In this document: one piece after another, positions 42,688 to 50,868 of the stretch
How the letters are laid out: each line of letters opens with the position of its first letter
Position numbering within the stretch: the first letter of the stretch is position 1
Source: Planosporangium spinosum
GTDB lineage: Bacteria > Actinomycetota > Actinomycetes > Mycobacteriales > Micromonosporaceae
NCBI RefSeq assembly: GCF_049999945.1
Contig: NZ_JBLYUB010000011.1
Coordinates: forward strand, 144,749-208,748
Length of the DNA stretch: 64,000 nt
Direction of reading: 5' to 3'
Position numbers and translations under genes: made by a program
The notes under the pieces: model-generated
Database searches by the model: none
Seen by the model: the letters and a program-made list of their open reading frames with translations, nothing else
Told to the model about the DNA's origin: nothing

Positions 42688-43833
42688 ATGGACGACCGTG
42701 AGACCGCCACAGTGCGCGAGGACGGCACCGGATCAACCGGGCACCCGCTGCCGGAAACGGCCGCCAGCCCACCGACACCGGACCGTCGGGTGACCGTCGG
42801 CCGGGCCAGCGCACCGACCGTGTCGCCGCCGGCGGTGGTACCGCAACAGTCCCGGTCGGCGCCCGCGACCTACCGGGCCGGCCAGACATCGGCCGCCGCG
42901 CCGGTGTCTCCCGCCGTGCCGTCGCCGGCCCCCGCGCCCGCACCGCCCCACCCGCACGGCGCGGCCGGCCACGGGGAACCCGCACCGCCCCACCCGCATG
43001 ACGCGGTCGGCAACGCCGGACCCGCCGTCGCGCGGGCCCGCGCGGCCGTACCCGGCGCCGTTCCCCTCATCCCGACCGACCTGGCCGGAATGGTGGGTCC
43101 GACCTCCGGCGGGCCACAGACGTACGGCGCCCCGGCCGAGCCGCCACCTCCGGTCGAACCGCCACCACCGCCGGGCCCGCCGGAGCCGGCCTCGCCCCCG
43201 GTGCCGCCGGAGCCACCCCAGCCGGTCGAGCCGCCACCCGGACCGTCGCCGTTCCCGTCGCCCACCCCGGTGCCGACGCCGCCAGCCCCGGTACCACCGG
43301 AACCACCCGCACCGGAACCGGAGCCCGGTCCGCCGTACCCGCCGGTCCCTCCCGTGCCCCCGCCGCCGGGTCCGCCGGGCCCGGCCCCGGCGCCGCCGTT
43401 CCCGCCACCGCCTCCGGCGATCGCCGAACGGGTACCGGAACCCGCGCTGCCGAGCTGGCCACCGTCGCTGCTGTCCGGGTCGCCGTTCCCGACCTCGGCA
43501 CCGCCCGCGCCGACCTCCGGGGCCCCGTACCCGCCGGCCTCCGGCGCACCGTACGGTGCGGACGGTCGGGCGCCACGCCCGCATCCACAGGGGACCGTGT
43601 ACAGCGGCAGCCCGGTGACGAGCCAGCCGCTGACCCTCGTCAACCCGGTGGAGCAGTCCGGCTCGCTGACCGGCCACATCCTCCGCCAGGGCACCGACGC
43701 ACCGCCACCTCAGGAGCGCACGACGCGGGTGGTCGTGATCATGACGGTCGTGCTGACCGTCGTGGTGATCGCGGGCCTGGCCATCGCCGTCTTCGCCCGG
43801 AACACCCTCAGCGACATCCTCACCGGCGGCTGA
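42688..43833 (+). CDS. Proline-rich membrane protein with C-terminal anchor
   Basis: 381 aa. About 300 residues are Pro/Ala/Gly/Glu-rich and disordered (many PPPP and EPP runs), then a short QERTTR basic stretch and a single transmembrane helix VVVIMTVVLTVVVIAGLAIAVF near the end, leaving a short outside tail. No enzyme domain. The plus-strand reading is preferred over the long Gly-rich minus-strand reading because of its ATG with GGAGG upstream and the clean membrane helix. Function unknown; perhaps a cell-envelope scaffold. Confidence 0.75.
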   Translation: MDDRETATVREDGTGSTGHPLPETAASPPTPDRRVTVGRASAPTVSPPAVVPQQSRSAPATYRAGQTSAAAPVSPAVPSPAPAPAPPHPHGAAGHGEPAPPHPHDAVGNAGPAVARARAAVPGAVPLIPTDLAGMVGPTSGGPQTYGAPAEPPPPVEPPPPPGPPEPASPPVPPEPPQPVEPPPGPSPFPSPTPVPTPPAPVPPEPPAPEPEPGPPYPPVPPVPPPPGPPGPAPAPPFPPPPPAIAERVPEPALPSWPPSLLSGSPFPTSAPPAPTSGAPYPPASGAPYGADGRAPRPHPQGTVYSGSPVTSQPLTLVNPVEQSGSLTGHILRQGTDAPPPQERTTRVVVIMTVVLTVVVIAGLAIAVFARNTLSDILTGG

Positions 43834-43866
43834 TCGCCCGCCCGGGCTCCGCCGACGCGGACGGGC

Positions 43867-43908
43867 GGGTGCCCGGGTACGTGAGGCTCACCACGTACCC
43901 GGGCACCC
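43867..43908. terminator. Strong 17-bp stem-loop terminator
   Basis: GGGTGCCCGGGTACGTG (43867-43883) pairs perfectly with 43892-43908 over an eight-base loop, 34 bases after the proline-rich gene and well before the DEAD-box gene. Confidence 0.8.
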
Positions 43909-44029
43909 TGATCGCCGGGGCGGGTAGGCTAGCGCGTTCACACATGGCGCGCGCGGTTCGCGGCGCGCCCGGGCGCTGACCGGCCGGGGCCGGAGAGGAG
44001 CGCCCCGCTCTTACTCCGGAAGGTTTCTC

Positions 44030-45406
44030 TTGACCGCTGACTTCAGCGCGTACCCGTCCATGTTCGACGCCCCCGTTGACTCGGAGCCCGTCGGTTTCGC
44101 CCTGCTCGGCCTGCCCGACCCGCTGGTCCGGGCGCTCGCCGATGACGGGATCGCCAGCCCGTTCCCGATCCAGCAGGCCGCGATTCCCGACGCGCTCGCC
44201 GGGCGCGACCTGCTCGGACGCGGTCAGACCGGCTCGGGCAAGACCCTCGCGTTCGGCCTGCCCGTACTGGCCCGCCTGGCGCAGGGCGGCCGGACCGCAC
44301 CGCACCGGCCGCGGGCGCTCGTGCTGGTACCGACCCGCGAGCTGGCCATGCAGGTCGGCGACTCGCTCGCGCCGCTGGGCCGGGCGGTCGGGTTGCGGTT
44401 CGCGACCGCGTTCGGCGGTTCGGCGTACGACCGCCAGATCTTCGCGCTGGAGCGGGGCGTCGACGTCCTCGTCGCCACGCCCGGCCGGCTCGGTGACCTG
44501 ATCCGCCGCGGCTCCTGCTCCCTCGACGCCATCGAGATCACTGTGATCGACGAGGCCGACCAGATGGCCGACATGGGGTTCCTGCCCGAGGTCACGGAGT
44601 TGCTCGCGCAGACGCCGGCCGACGGGCAGCGGCTGCTCTTCTCGGCCACCCTCGACGGTGACGTCAACACGCTCGTCCAGCGCTTCCTGACCGACCCGGT
44701 GACGCACGCGGTGACCCCGGCCGTGGCCACCGTCGACACCATGGACCACCACCTGCTGCACATTCCGGCCCAGGAGAAGTTCGCGGTCACGGCGGCCATC
44801 GCCGCCCGGGCCGGGCGGACCATCCTCTTCGTCCGGACGCAGGCCGGGGTGGACCGGCTGACCGACCAGCTCACCGAGGTCGGTGTACGCGCCGGCGGCC
44901 TGCACGGCGGCATGACCCAGCGGGTCCGCACCCGCGCCCTCGCCGAGTTCCGGGAGGGCAGCATCGACGTGCTGGTCGCGACCGACGTCGCGGCGCGCGG
45001 CATCCACGTCGACGGCATCTCGCTGGTGGTACACGTGGACCCGCCGAGGGACCCCAAGGACTACCTGCACCGGGCCGGCCGTACCGCGCGCGCCGGGGAG
45101 ACCGGCACGGTCGTGACACTGGTGCTGCCCCGGCAGCGCAAGAGCACCGCGATCCTGATGAAGAAGGCCGGCGTCGAGCCGGGTCAGCTGCGGGTACGGT
45201 CCGACGACACGGCGCTGGCGGAGCTGACCGGCGCCCGGCAGCCCAGCGGCGTGCCGTTCGTGCGCCAGCCCGCGAGGCCCCGAGGCGGGCGCCCGCACCA
45301 CCGCGCCGGCGGGCGCAGCCACGCCCGACCCGCCCGCCACACGGAAGGCTCCGCCCGCCACGGTGGTGGCTCCGCCCGCTATGCGGGTGACTCCGCCCGT
45401 CGCTAG
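44030..45406 (+). CDS. DEAD-box RNA helicase
   Basis: 458 aa. Q-motif PFPIQQAAIPDALAGRDLL, Walker A QTGSGKT at 66-72, PTRELAMQ, VATPGRL, VIDEADQM (DEAD), SATLDGD, and the C-terminal-domain motifs ATDVAARGIH and HRAGRTARAG are all present. The last 60 residues are basic and carry three SAR heptapeptides, probably an RNA-binding tail. TTG 44030 has GGAAGG seven bases before it. Likely RNA remodelling or ribosome assembly, as for RhlE-type proteins. Confidence 0.93.
   Translation: MTADFSAYPSMFDAPVDSEPVGFALLGLPDPLVRALADDGIASPFPIQQAAIPDALAGRDLLGRGQTGSGKTLAFGLPVLARLAQGGRTAPHRPRALVLVPTRELAMQVGDSLAPLGRAVGLRFATAFGGSAYDRQIFALERGVDVLVATPGRLGDLIRRGSCSLDAIEITVIDEADQMADMGFLPEVTELLAQTPADGQRLLFSATLDGDVNTLVQRFLTDPVTHAVTPAVATVDTMDHHLLHIPAQEKFAVTAAIAARAGRTILFVRTQAGVDRLTDQLTEVGVRAGGLHGGMTQRVRTRALAEFREGSIDVLVATDVAARGIHVDGISLVVHVDPPRDPKDYLHRAGRTARAGETGTVVTLVLPRQRKSTAILMKKAGVEPGQLRVRSDDTALAELTGARQPSGVPFVRQPARPRGGRPHHRAGGRSHARPARHTEGSARHGGGSARYAGDSARR
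45338..45400 (+). repeat. Three 21-bp units encoding HxxxSAR heptapeptides
   Basis: Units 45338-45358, 45359-45379 and 45380-45400 each end in CTCCGCCCGC/T and encode HTEGSAR, HGGGSAR and YAGDSAR at the end of the DEAD-box helicase. The helicase stop codon lies six bases later and overlaps the next promoter. Confidence 0.8.
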
Positions 45407-45409
45407 TCT
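45404..45409 (+). promoter_or_regulatory. Leaderless-type -10 box (TAGTCT) over the helicase stop codon
   Basis: TAGTCT begins with the TAG stop of the helicase gene and ends seven bases before ATG 45417, the start of a 12-codon leader peptide coupled to the next gene. Confidence 0.55.
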
Positions 45410-45416
45410 CGGGGTC

Positions 45417-45455
45417 ATGACCGTGCGCGGCGAGTGGCCCGGGGTACGTCGATGA
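45417..45455 (+). CDS. 12-aa leader peptide coupled to the glycolipid-binding-domain gene
   Basis: ATG 45417 to TGA 45455 encodes MTVRGEWPGVRR. The TGA overlaps ATG 45452 of the next gene (ATGA). A TAGTCT box sits seven bases upstream, so a leaderless mRNA would begin at this ATG and the main gene would be reached by coupled re-initiation. The main gene has no clear Shine-Dalgarno site of its own. Inferred from layout only. Confidence 0.45.
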   Translation: MTVRGEWPGVRR

Positions 45456-46084
45456 GTACCAGGCAGGTCACCGCGACCAGGCCCCAGACCGTCGGTGTGC
45501 TGCCACGTTCACTGCTGTGGCAGCGCACCGACGTGCACGGCGCCGAGCACGTGCTCTTCGACGACCGCCGCGGCCTGACCGCCCGCGGGGTCGCCGTCGC
45601 CGCCGGTCCGGTGCAGTACACCTGCCGGTACGAGCTGGACACCGACGACGGCTGGGCCACCACCCGGTTCGAGGCGATCGCCGAGGGCGGTGGCTGGCTG
45701 CGCCGGTTGCACATGACCCGTACCGACGAGGGGTGGCGGACCACCACCGCCGAGCACGGCGACCTGGCCGCGGCCGGCCTGCCGAACGCGCTGCCGCCGG
45801 GCGCCGAGGATCCGGACCGGCTCGCGGAGGCGGTCGACATCGACCTGTACAACTCGCCGCTGACCAACACGCTGCCGCTGCGCCGGCTCGGGCCGCTCGA
45901 CGGCACCGTCACGATCGTGGCGGCGTGGATACTGCTGCCGAGCCTGACGGTCATCGCGAACACGCAGACCTACACCCCGCTCGGGCCCGGCCGGGTCCGG
46001 TACGCGTCCGGCTCGTTCACCGCCGACCTGGAACTGGACGAGCACGGGTACGTGCTGCGCTACCCCGGGCTCGCCGTCCGGTAG
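45452..46084 (+). CDS. Putative glycolipid-binding domain protein (DUF1089-like)
   Basis: 210 aa, no signal peptide. RSLLWQRTDVHGAEHVLFDDRRGLTARGVAVAAGPVQYTCRYELDTDDGW and the C-terminal DLELDEHGYVLRYPGLAVR match the putative glycolipid-binding family known from mycobacteria (Glycolipid_bind). Biochemical role is unproven. It starts at ATG 45452 overlapping a leader peptide and converges with the Lrp gene. Confidence 0.7.
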   Translation: MSTRQVTATRPQTVGVLPRSLLWQRTDVHGAEHVLFDDRRGLTARGVAVAAGPVQYTCRYELDTDDGWATTRFEAIAEGGGWLRRLHMTRTDEGWRTTTAEHGDLAAAGLPNALPPGAEDPDRLAEAVDIDLYNSPLTNTLPLRRLGPLDGTVTIVAAWILLPSLTVIANTQTYTPLGPGRVRYASGSFTADLELDEHGYVLRYPGLAVR

Positions 46085-46126
46085 GCCGCGGCGACCCGGA
46101 CCGCCACGGCCCGGCTCAGGGGTGGG

Positions 46127-46585
46127 TCACGGCCCCGGCTCCGACGTGGGCTGCGCGCGCCCCTCCCACTTGGTCGACAGCGCGATCGCGGTCCGGGTAC
46201 GGGAGACGCCGGGGGTCCGGTTGAGCCGCACGATGAGGTGCTCCAGGTCCGCGATCGTGGGTACCCGCGCCTTGAGCAGGAACGACTCCTCGCCGGCCAT
46301 GAAGTAGCAGGAATCGATTTCCGGTATTCCATTCAGGGTGTCGAGGACGTCGTCGATGTCACCACTGCTGTCCTGGACGACCCCGATCAGCGCGGTGACG
46401 CCCAGCCCGACCGCTTCCGGGTCCACGTCGGCGTGGTACCCGCGCAGCACCCCGGTCGACTCCAACTTGGCCACCCGCTCGTGCACGGCCGGTGCGGAGA
46501 GCCCGACCTGGCGGGCCAGCTCGGCGTAGGACAGTCGGGCGTTCGCGCGCAGCAGCTCGACGAGCTGTCGGTCGATTGCGTCCAC
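46127..46585 (-). CDS. Lrp/AsnC family transcriptional regulator
   Basis: 152 aa. N-terminal HTH MDAIDRQLVELLRANARLSYAELARQVGLSAPAVHERVAKLE; C-terminal RAM ligand domain from about residue 65 (GVTALIGVVQDSSGDIDDVLDTLNGIPEI). A local amino-acid-responsive regulator, divergent from bldC. GTG 46585 with no Shine-Dalgarno; a TAGGGT box six bases upstream suggests a leaderless transcript. Confidence 0.9.
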   Translation of the reverse strand: MDAIDRQLVELLRANARLSYAELARQVGLSAPAVHERVAKLESTGVLRGYHADVDPEAVGLGVTALIGVVQDSSGDIDDVLDTLNGIPEIDSCYFMAGEESFLLKARVPTIADLEHLIVRLNRTPGVSRTRTAIALSTKWEGRAQPTSEPGP

Positions 46586-46591
46586 GGCCGT

Positions 46592-46597
46592 ACCCTA
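46592..46597 (-). promoter_or_regulatory. Leaderless-type -10 box (TAGGGT) of the Lrp gene
   Basis: Minus-strand TAGGGT (46597-46592) ends six bases before GTG 46585. Confidence 0.5.
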
Positions 46598-46753
46598 GCC
46601 GGTTGCCGTCAGGGTGCAGCTAATTGCTCAACAGGTGCGATTTCTGTTTTTCTCGGACACCGCACGCTCGCGGTGCTCTAATGGGCGTACGTCCCAAGAA
46701 GGCTTTGACCAGGGGATCAGGGGGCGAAATCGCCGTTGACGCAAGGAGGAGTC

Positions 46754-46978
46754 GTGGACACTGCAGATCGTCTGCTCACACCGGGCGAGGTGGCCGCGCT
46801 GTTCCGCGTCGACCCGAAAACCGTGACGCGGTGGGCCGCCGCGGGCCGGATCAGCAGCATCCGTACGCCCGGTGGGCACCGGCGCTTCCGCGAGTCGGAG
46901 GTGCGGGCGTTGCTGGACGGCGAGGCCGACCTGAGCGCCGAGTTGATCACCGGTGACCCCTCGCAGGGTTACCGGTAG
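46754..46978 (+). CDS. bldC: BldC-type developmental regulator
   Basis: 74 aa MerR-like winged-helix protein without effector domain: LLTPGEVAALFRVDPKTVTRWAAAGRISSIRTPGGHRRF. This is nearly identical in pattern to streptomycete BldC, which binds direct repeats cooperatively and holds back sporulation. GTG 46754 has AAGGAGGA upstream. Presence supports a differentiating actinomycete host. In related genomes small BldC proteins also occur outside development. Confidence 0.92.
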   Translation: MDTADRLLTPGEVAALFRVDPKTVTRWAAAGRISSIRTPGGHRRFRESEVRALLDGEADLSAELITGDPSQGYR

Positions 46979-47044
46979 GACGCCCCGCGCAGCCACTCCC
47001 CCCGCTGGCGCGTACCTCCCGGCGGGCGGCTCCCGCCGATCAGA

Positions 47045-47095
47045 GCGCGCCGCCCAGCCGGCCGCCGGTGTCAGTGCGCGCCGCCCAGCCGGCCG
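47045..47095. repeat. 20-bp direct repeat at the ubiX 3' end
   Basis: GCGCGCCGCCCAGCCGGCCG occurs at 47045-47064 and at 47076-47095, 31 bases apart; the second copy overlaps the last codons of ubiX. It looks like a small duplication of the gene end. Confidence 0.7.
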
Positions 47096-47700
47096 CTCCA
47101 CCGGGTGAACAGCGCGTGGGGTACGCCGATCACGTCGAGCACCTTGCCGGCGACGAAGTCGACCAGTTGCGCGGCCGACGCGTCGGCGCCGGCGGCGTAG
47201 AAGCCGGGGCTGGCCGGGAGGACGACCGCACCGGCGTCGTGCAGCGCGATCAGGTGTTCCAGGTGACTGCGGGTGACCGGGGTCTCGCGCGGCACCACGA
47301 CGACCGGCCGGTGCTCCTTGAGGTTGACCTCGCACGAGCGTTGCAGCAGGTCCTTGGACAGGCCGATGGCGATGCCGGCGCAGGCCGCGGTGCTCGCCGG
47401 CACGACGACCATGCCGCGGGCCGGGTACGAGCCGCTGCTCGGCCCGGCGGCCATGTCGCCGGCCGGCCAGTACGCCAGGTCGTCGCCGGCCAGGTCCCGG
47501 CCGCCCAGCCACGCGGCCAGGTCGTCCTTCCAGTGCGCGTCCCGGAACGGCCGCCCGGTCTCGTCGAGCAGCGTCAGCCGCGCGGCCCGGGAGACGACGA
47601 GGTCGACCGCCTCACCGGCGTCGAGTAGACCGCGCAGCACGGAGGCGGCGTACGGGGTACCCGACGCCCCTGAGACTCCCACGATCCACGGTCGACGCAT
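47071..47700 (-). CDS. ubiX: Flavin prenyltransferase UbiX
   Basis: 209 aa flavoprotein family. VGVSGASGTPYAASVLRGLLDAG binds FMN at the N-terminus and RRPVVVVPRETPVTRSHLEHLIALHDAGAVVLPASPGFY covers the substrate-lid region. UbiX prenylates FMN to make the cofactor of UbiD-type decarboxylases; the partner ubiD-type gene is 3.2 kb away (50865). In futalosine-pathway actinomycetes this pair performs the last decarboxylation. ATG 47700 with a TACCGT box seven bases upstream. Confidence 0.93.
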   Translation of the reverse strand: MRRPWIVGVSGASGTPYAASVLRGLLDAGEAVDLVVSRAARLTLLDETGRPFRDAHWKDDLAAWLGGRDLAGDDLAYWPAGDMAAGPSSGSYPARGMVVVPASTAACAGIAIGLSKDLLQRSCEVNLKEHRPVVVVPRETPVTRSHLEHLIALHDAGAVVLPASPGFYAAGADASAAQLVDFVAGKVLDVIGVPHALFTRWSGRLGGAH

Positions 47701-47707
47701 GTCCTCG

Positions 47708-47713
47708 ACGGTA
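47708..47713 (-). promoter_or_regulatory. Leaderless-type -10 box (TACCGT) of ubiX
   Basis: Minus-strand TACCGT (47713-47708) ends seven bases before ATG 47700. A GAGGA sequence between the two could alternatively serve as ribosome-binding site. Confidence 0.4.
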
Positions 47714-47902
47714 ACCCTTCCCTTGATCCTGGACGGTTGGTGGGGTGATCGCCGTCAGGTCTTCGGGACCACGGGGTGAGGCGGAGCGGGACAGGTCGCG
47801 GCGACCGGGCCGAAGAGCGCCTGGAACCCGACGAACAGACCGAATGCGATGCTGATCAGTTCAACGAAAAGGACAATTCCCTCTTAAGGCGCTATACGGT
47901 CC

Positions 47903-47908
47903 TATCAT
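47903..47908 (+). promoter_or_regulatory. Leaderless-type -10 box (TATCAT) of the acyltransferase gene
   Basis: TATCAT ends seven bases before GTG 47916; the surrounding 40 bases are unusually AT-rich for this genome and no Shine-Dalgarno site is seen. Confidence 0.5.
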
Positions 47909-47915
47909 CTCGCCA

Positions 47916-49904
47916 GTGACGAACAAAGAGCACCGGGGATACCGCCCTGCGCTGGACGGCCTACGTACCCTGGCTGTCGGCAGTGTGATCGTCTATCACC
48001 TCGGCGGCCGGTGGCTGCCCGGAGGCTTTCTCGGCGTCGACCTCTTCTTCGTCCTGTCCGGGTACCTGATCACCGGCCTTCTCCTCGACGAGCACAGCCA
48101 ACGGGCCCGGATCCGACTGTCCACCTTCTATCTCCGGCGGACCCGTCGCCTCCTGCCGGCGCTCCTGCTCGTGCTCGTCGCGGTGGCCGTCGCCGTGCAC
48201 TACTGGGAGCCGCCGTGGCAGTGGACCGCACGCCGCGGTGACCTGCTCGCCGGCCTGTTCTACTACGCCAACTGGCACCTCATCGCGACCGACCAGTCAT
48301 ACTTCGCGCAGTTCGCGAGCCAGTCACCGCTGCGGCACGCCTGGTCACTCGCCATCGAAGAGCAGTTCTACCTGGTCTGGCCGCTGCTCGTCGTACTCGC
48401 GCTGCGCTGGCTCGCCGGCAGCACGCTCCGACGGCGGGCGGCGGTGGCGGTCCTCGTCCTGGGCACCGTCGCCTCGGCGCTCACCATGGTGCTTGTGTAC
48501 GACCCGGCGAGCCCGACCCGCGCGTACGTCGGCACCGACGCCAGGGCGCAACAACTCCTGATCGGTGCGCTGCTCGCGGTGCTGATGCGCCACGTGAAGC
48601 CGGCCGCGAAGGCGGCGGCATGGTCGGCGGTACCAGTGGTGGCGGCCACCGCGGCGCTCATGCTCACCGTCGGGGACAGGGGCAGCTTCTACTACCGAGG
48701 TGGCGCCACCGTCGCCGCCGTGGCGTTCGCCGCCCTGATCTGGGCGGTCGACACGGCGCCGACCGGGTGGGTGGCGCGGCTGCTCTCGTTCTGGCCGCTG
48801 CGCTCGACCGGCAAAATCTCGTACGGGTTGTACCTCTGGCACTGGCCCGTGATCCTGTACCTGCCTGGGCAGCTGCTCGCCGGCCTGCCGGCCACGCCCG
48901 TGCGGATCCTGATGTCCTTCGCGCTGGCGATTGCGTCGTACCACCTCGTCGAGCTGCCGATCCGGCGGGGCTGGCCCCCGTTCGCCGTCGGCACCTTTCC
49001 GCGCGCCGCCGTCGCCGCGCCCACGGTGTTGGCGCTGTGCGGAGCGTTCGCCGTCGTGTCGACGGCGCGGCCGCCCGCGCCGCAGCCAGAGATCAAGAAC
49101 CTGGTCGCCGCGTCCGCACTGGTCCCGGTACCGAGCGCGGCCGGCCTGCTCTCGCCGGACCCCTGCCTGGAGTCACAGGCGATCTGCGAACGCGTTCGCC
49201 CGGTACCCGGATATCCCGTATTCGCCGTGATCGGCGACTCCACCGCCCGCGCGCTCGATCCCGGCATGATCGATCTGGCGCTGCGCACCGGCTGGGGATA
49301 CGTGCTCATGGGCCACAACGGGTGTGGCCTCACCTCCCTTGTCAACACGGGTGGCGACGGCAAGCCCAAGCCGTGGATGCAGGACTGCGCGCAGCAGACC
49401 CCGCTCCGGATCCGTGAGACGCTGGACCGGTACCACCCGCGTGTCGTGATAACAAGTTCACGCTGGGAGACGATTCAGCACCTCGGGCCGGACGGCACGA
49501 TCATCCGCGCGCTGACCGGACAATGGGCCACCGACATCCACGACAGCCTGTCCGAAATGGCGCGTACCGTCGTCGCCTCTGGCGCCAAGCTGGCATTCCT
49601 GCCTGTACTGCCAGTGTCGCCCGCCGATACGGGCTGCATCAACCACCCCACGAAACCGAGCTGTTCCCCCGGCTCGGACGCGCTCACCGACAGCACGAAC
49701 CAGGTGTACCGCCACGTGGCCGACGAGGTGCCGAACACCCGATTGATCTCTATGCAGGATGTCGTCTGCCCGGCGAACCGGTGCCGGCCGACCATTGACG
49801 GCGTCGTGTTGCGCTTCGACGGCGTGCACTTCGGGCCGGAGGGCGCACGCTGGTTCACCACCCGACTGGAGCCCCGGCTGCGCGCAGCAGCCCTGCTCGA
49901 CTAA
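47916..49904 (+). CDS. OatA-like acyltransferase 3 / SGNH hydrolase fusion
   Basis: 662 aa. N-terminal acyltransferase_3 domain (about 1-375) with ten or more helices and RPALDGLRTLAV, the essential YH dipeptide in VIVYHLGG, and GKISYGLYLWHWP. After a linker an extracytoplasmic SGNH domain starts at VIGDSTARAL near residue 440 and ends with the Asp/His dyad DGVHFGPEGARW near 640. Such fusions O-acetylate peptidoglycan, polysaccharides or secondary metabolites. Monocistronic between two menaquinone loci. Confidence 0.9.
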   Translation: MTNKEHRGYRPALDGLRTLAVGSVIVYHLGGRWLPGGFLGVDLFFVLSGYLITGLLLDEHSQRARIRLSTFYLRRTRRLLPALLLVLVAVAVAVHYWEPPWQWTARRGDLLAGLFYYANWHLIATDQSYFAQFASQSPLRHAWSLAIEEQFYLVWPLLVVLALRWLAGSTLRRRAAVAVLVLGTVASALTMVLVYDPASPTRAYVGTDARAQQLLIGALLAVLMRHVKPAAKAAAWSAVPVVAATAALMLTVGDRGSFYYRGGATVAAVAFAALIWAVDTAPTGWVARLLSFWPLRSTGKISYGLYLWHWPVILYLPGQLLAGLPATPVRILMSFALAIASYHLVELPIRRGWPPFAVGTFPRAAVAAPTVLALCGAFAVVSTARPPAPQPEIKNLVAASALVPVPSAAGLLSPDPCLESQAICERVRPVPGYPVFAVIGDSTARALDPGMIDLALRTGWGYVLMGHNGCGLTSLVNTGGDGKPKPWMQDCAQQTPLRIRETLDRYHPRVVITSSRWETIQHLGPDGTIIRALTGQWATDIHDSLSEMARTVVASGAKLAFLPVLPVSPADTGCINHPTKPSCSPGSDALTDSTNQVYRHVADEVPNTRLISMQDVVCPANRCRPTIDGVVLRFDGVHFGPEGARWFTTRLEPRLRAAALLD

Positions 49905-49962
49905 GCAATCTTGGACACCCGGCGGTGTCGCAGGCCCGCCAGGTGCCCACGATCGCGGTGAG

Positions 49963-50868
49963 TCACGGCCGCAGGCCGCCGCGGATGACCAGGTCGGCGA
50001 GCGCGAACACGAACAGCGCGATACCGACGAACCCGTTGGCGTCGAAGAACGCCCGGTTCACCCGGCTCAGGTCGGTCGGCGAGACGATCGCGTGCTCGTA
50101 CACGAACACGATCGCGGTGACCACAAGCCCGATCCACCACAGCCAGCCCAGCCCGACCAGCGCACCGAACCAGACGAACAGCGCGAAGGTCACCACATGC
50201 GCGACGGTCGAGGCGTTGAGCGCGAAGCGGATGCCGTACCTCGCCGGGACGCTGTGCACCCCGATCTCGCGGTCCACCTCGACGTCCTGGCAGGCGTAGA
50301 TCAGGTCGAAGCCGCCGATCCACAGCCCCACGGCCGCGCCGAGCACCCAGGCCGGGCCGGAGCCGTCGAAGGTCCCGGTCACCGCGAGCCAGGCACCGAC
50401 CGGCGCGACCATCTGCGCGAGGGCGAGGATCGCGTGCGGCCAGTTGGTGAAGCGCTTGCCGTACGGGTAGATGATCAGCGGTACGGCGGCGAGCGGTGAC
50501 AGCACCAGGCACAGCGGGTTGAGCAGGGCGGCGGCGGCCACGAGGACCAGCAGCGCGACGACCGCGCCGGTCCAGGCGGTACGGACGCTCACCGCCCCGG
50601 TCACCAGCTCGCGGGTGGCGGTGCGCGGGTTGCGCGCGTCGATGTGCCGGTCGAGGATCCGGTTGACCGCCATCGCGAACGTCCGCGCGCCGACCATCGC
50701 GATCGTGACCAGCAGCAGGTCCAGCCAGCGCACCCGGCGGCCGTGCAGCGTCATGGCCGTCAGCGTGGCCAGGTACGCGAACGGCAGGGCGAACACCGAG
50801 TGCTCGACCTTGACCAGCCGCAGGAATGACCCCACCCGCCCGGGGCTCGGCTCGACAGCCACCGTCAC
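49963..50868 (-). CDS. mqnP: UbiA-family prenyltransferase of the futalosine pathway
   Basis: 301 aa with about eight helices. The Asp-rich prenyl-diphosphate sites are AVNRILDRHIDARNPRTATREL near residue 70 and IYACQDVEVDREIGVHSVPAR near 190. Partnered with ubiD- and ubiX-type genes and mqnA/C/E in the same window, it is best assigned as MqnP, which prenylates 1,4-dihydroxy-6-naphthoate. GTG 50868 overlaps the stop of the ubiD-type gene (GTGA). Confidence 0.88.
   Translation of the reverse strand: MTVAVEPSPGRVGSFLRLVKVEHSVFALPFAYLATLTAMTLHGRRVRWLDLLLVTIAMVGARTFAMAVNRILDRHIDARNPRTATRELVTGAVSVRTAWTGAVVALLVLVAAAALLNPLCLVLSPLAAVPLIIYPYGKRFTNWPHAILALAQMVAPVGAWLAVTGTFDGSGPAWVLGAAVGLWIGGFDLIYACQDVEVDREIGVHSVPARYGIRFALNASTVAHVVTFALFVWFGALVGLGWLWWIGLVVTAIVFVYEHAIVSPTDLSRVNRAFFDANGFVGIALFVFALADLVIRGGLRP

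Noticed and set aside
42733..43694. Long Gly-rich minus-strand reading resembling PE_PGRS proteins
   Set aside because: It is the mirror of a proline-rich plus-strand gene that has a proper start, ribosome-binding site and a terminal membrane helix; the Gly repeats are just complementary CCG/GGC codons.
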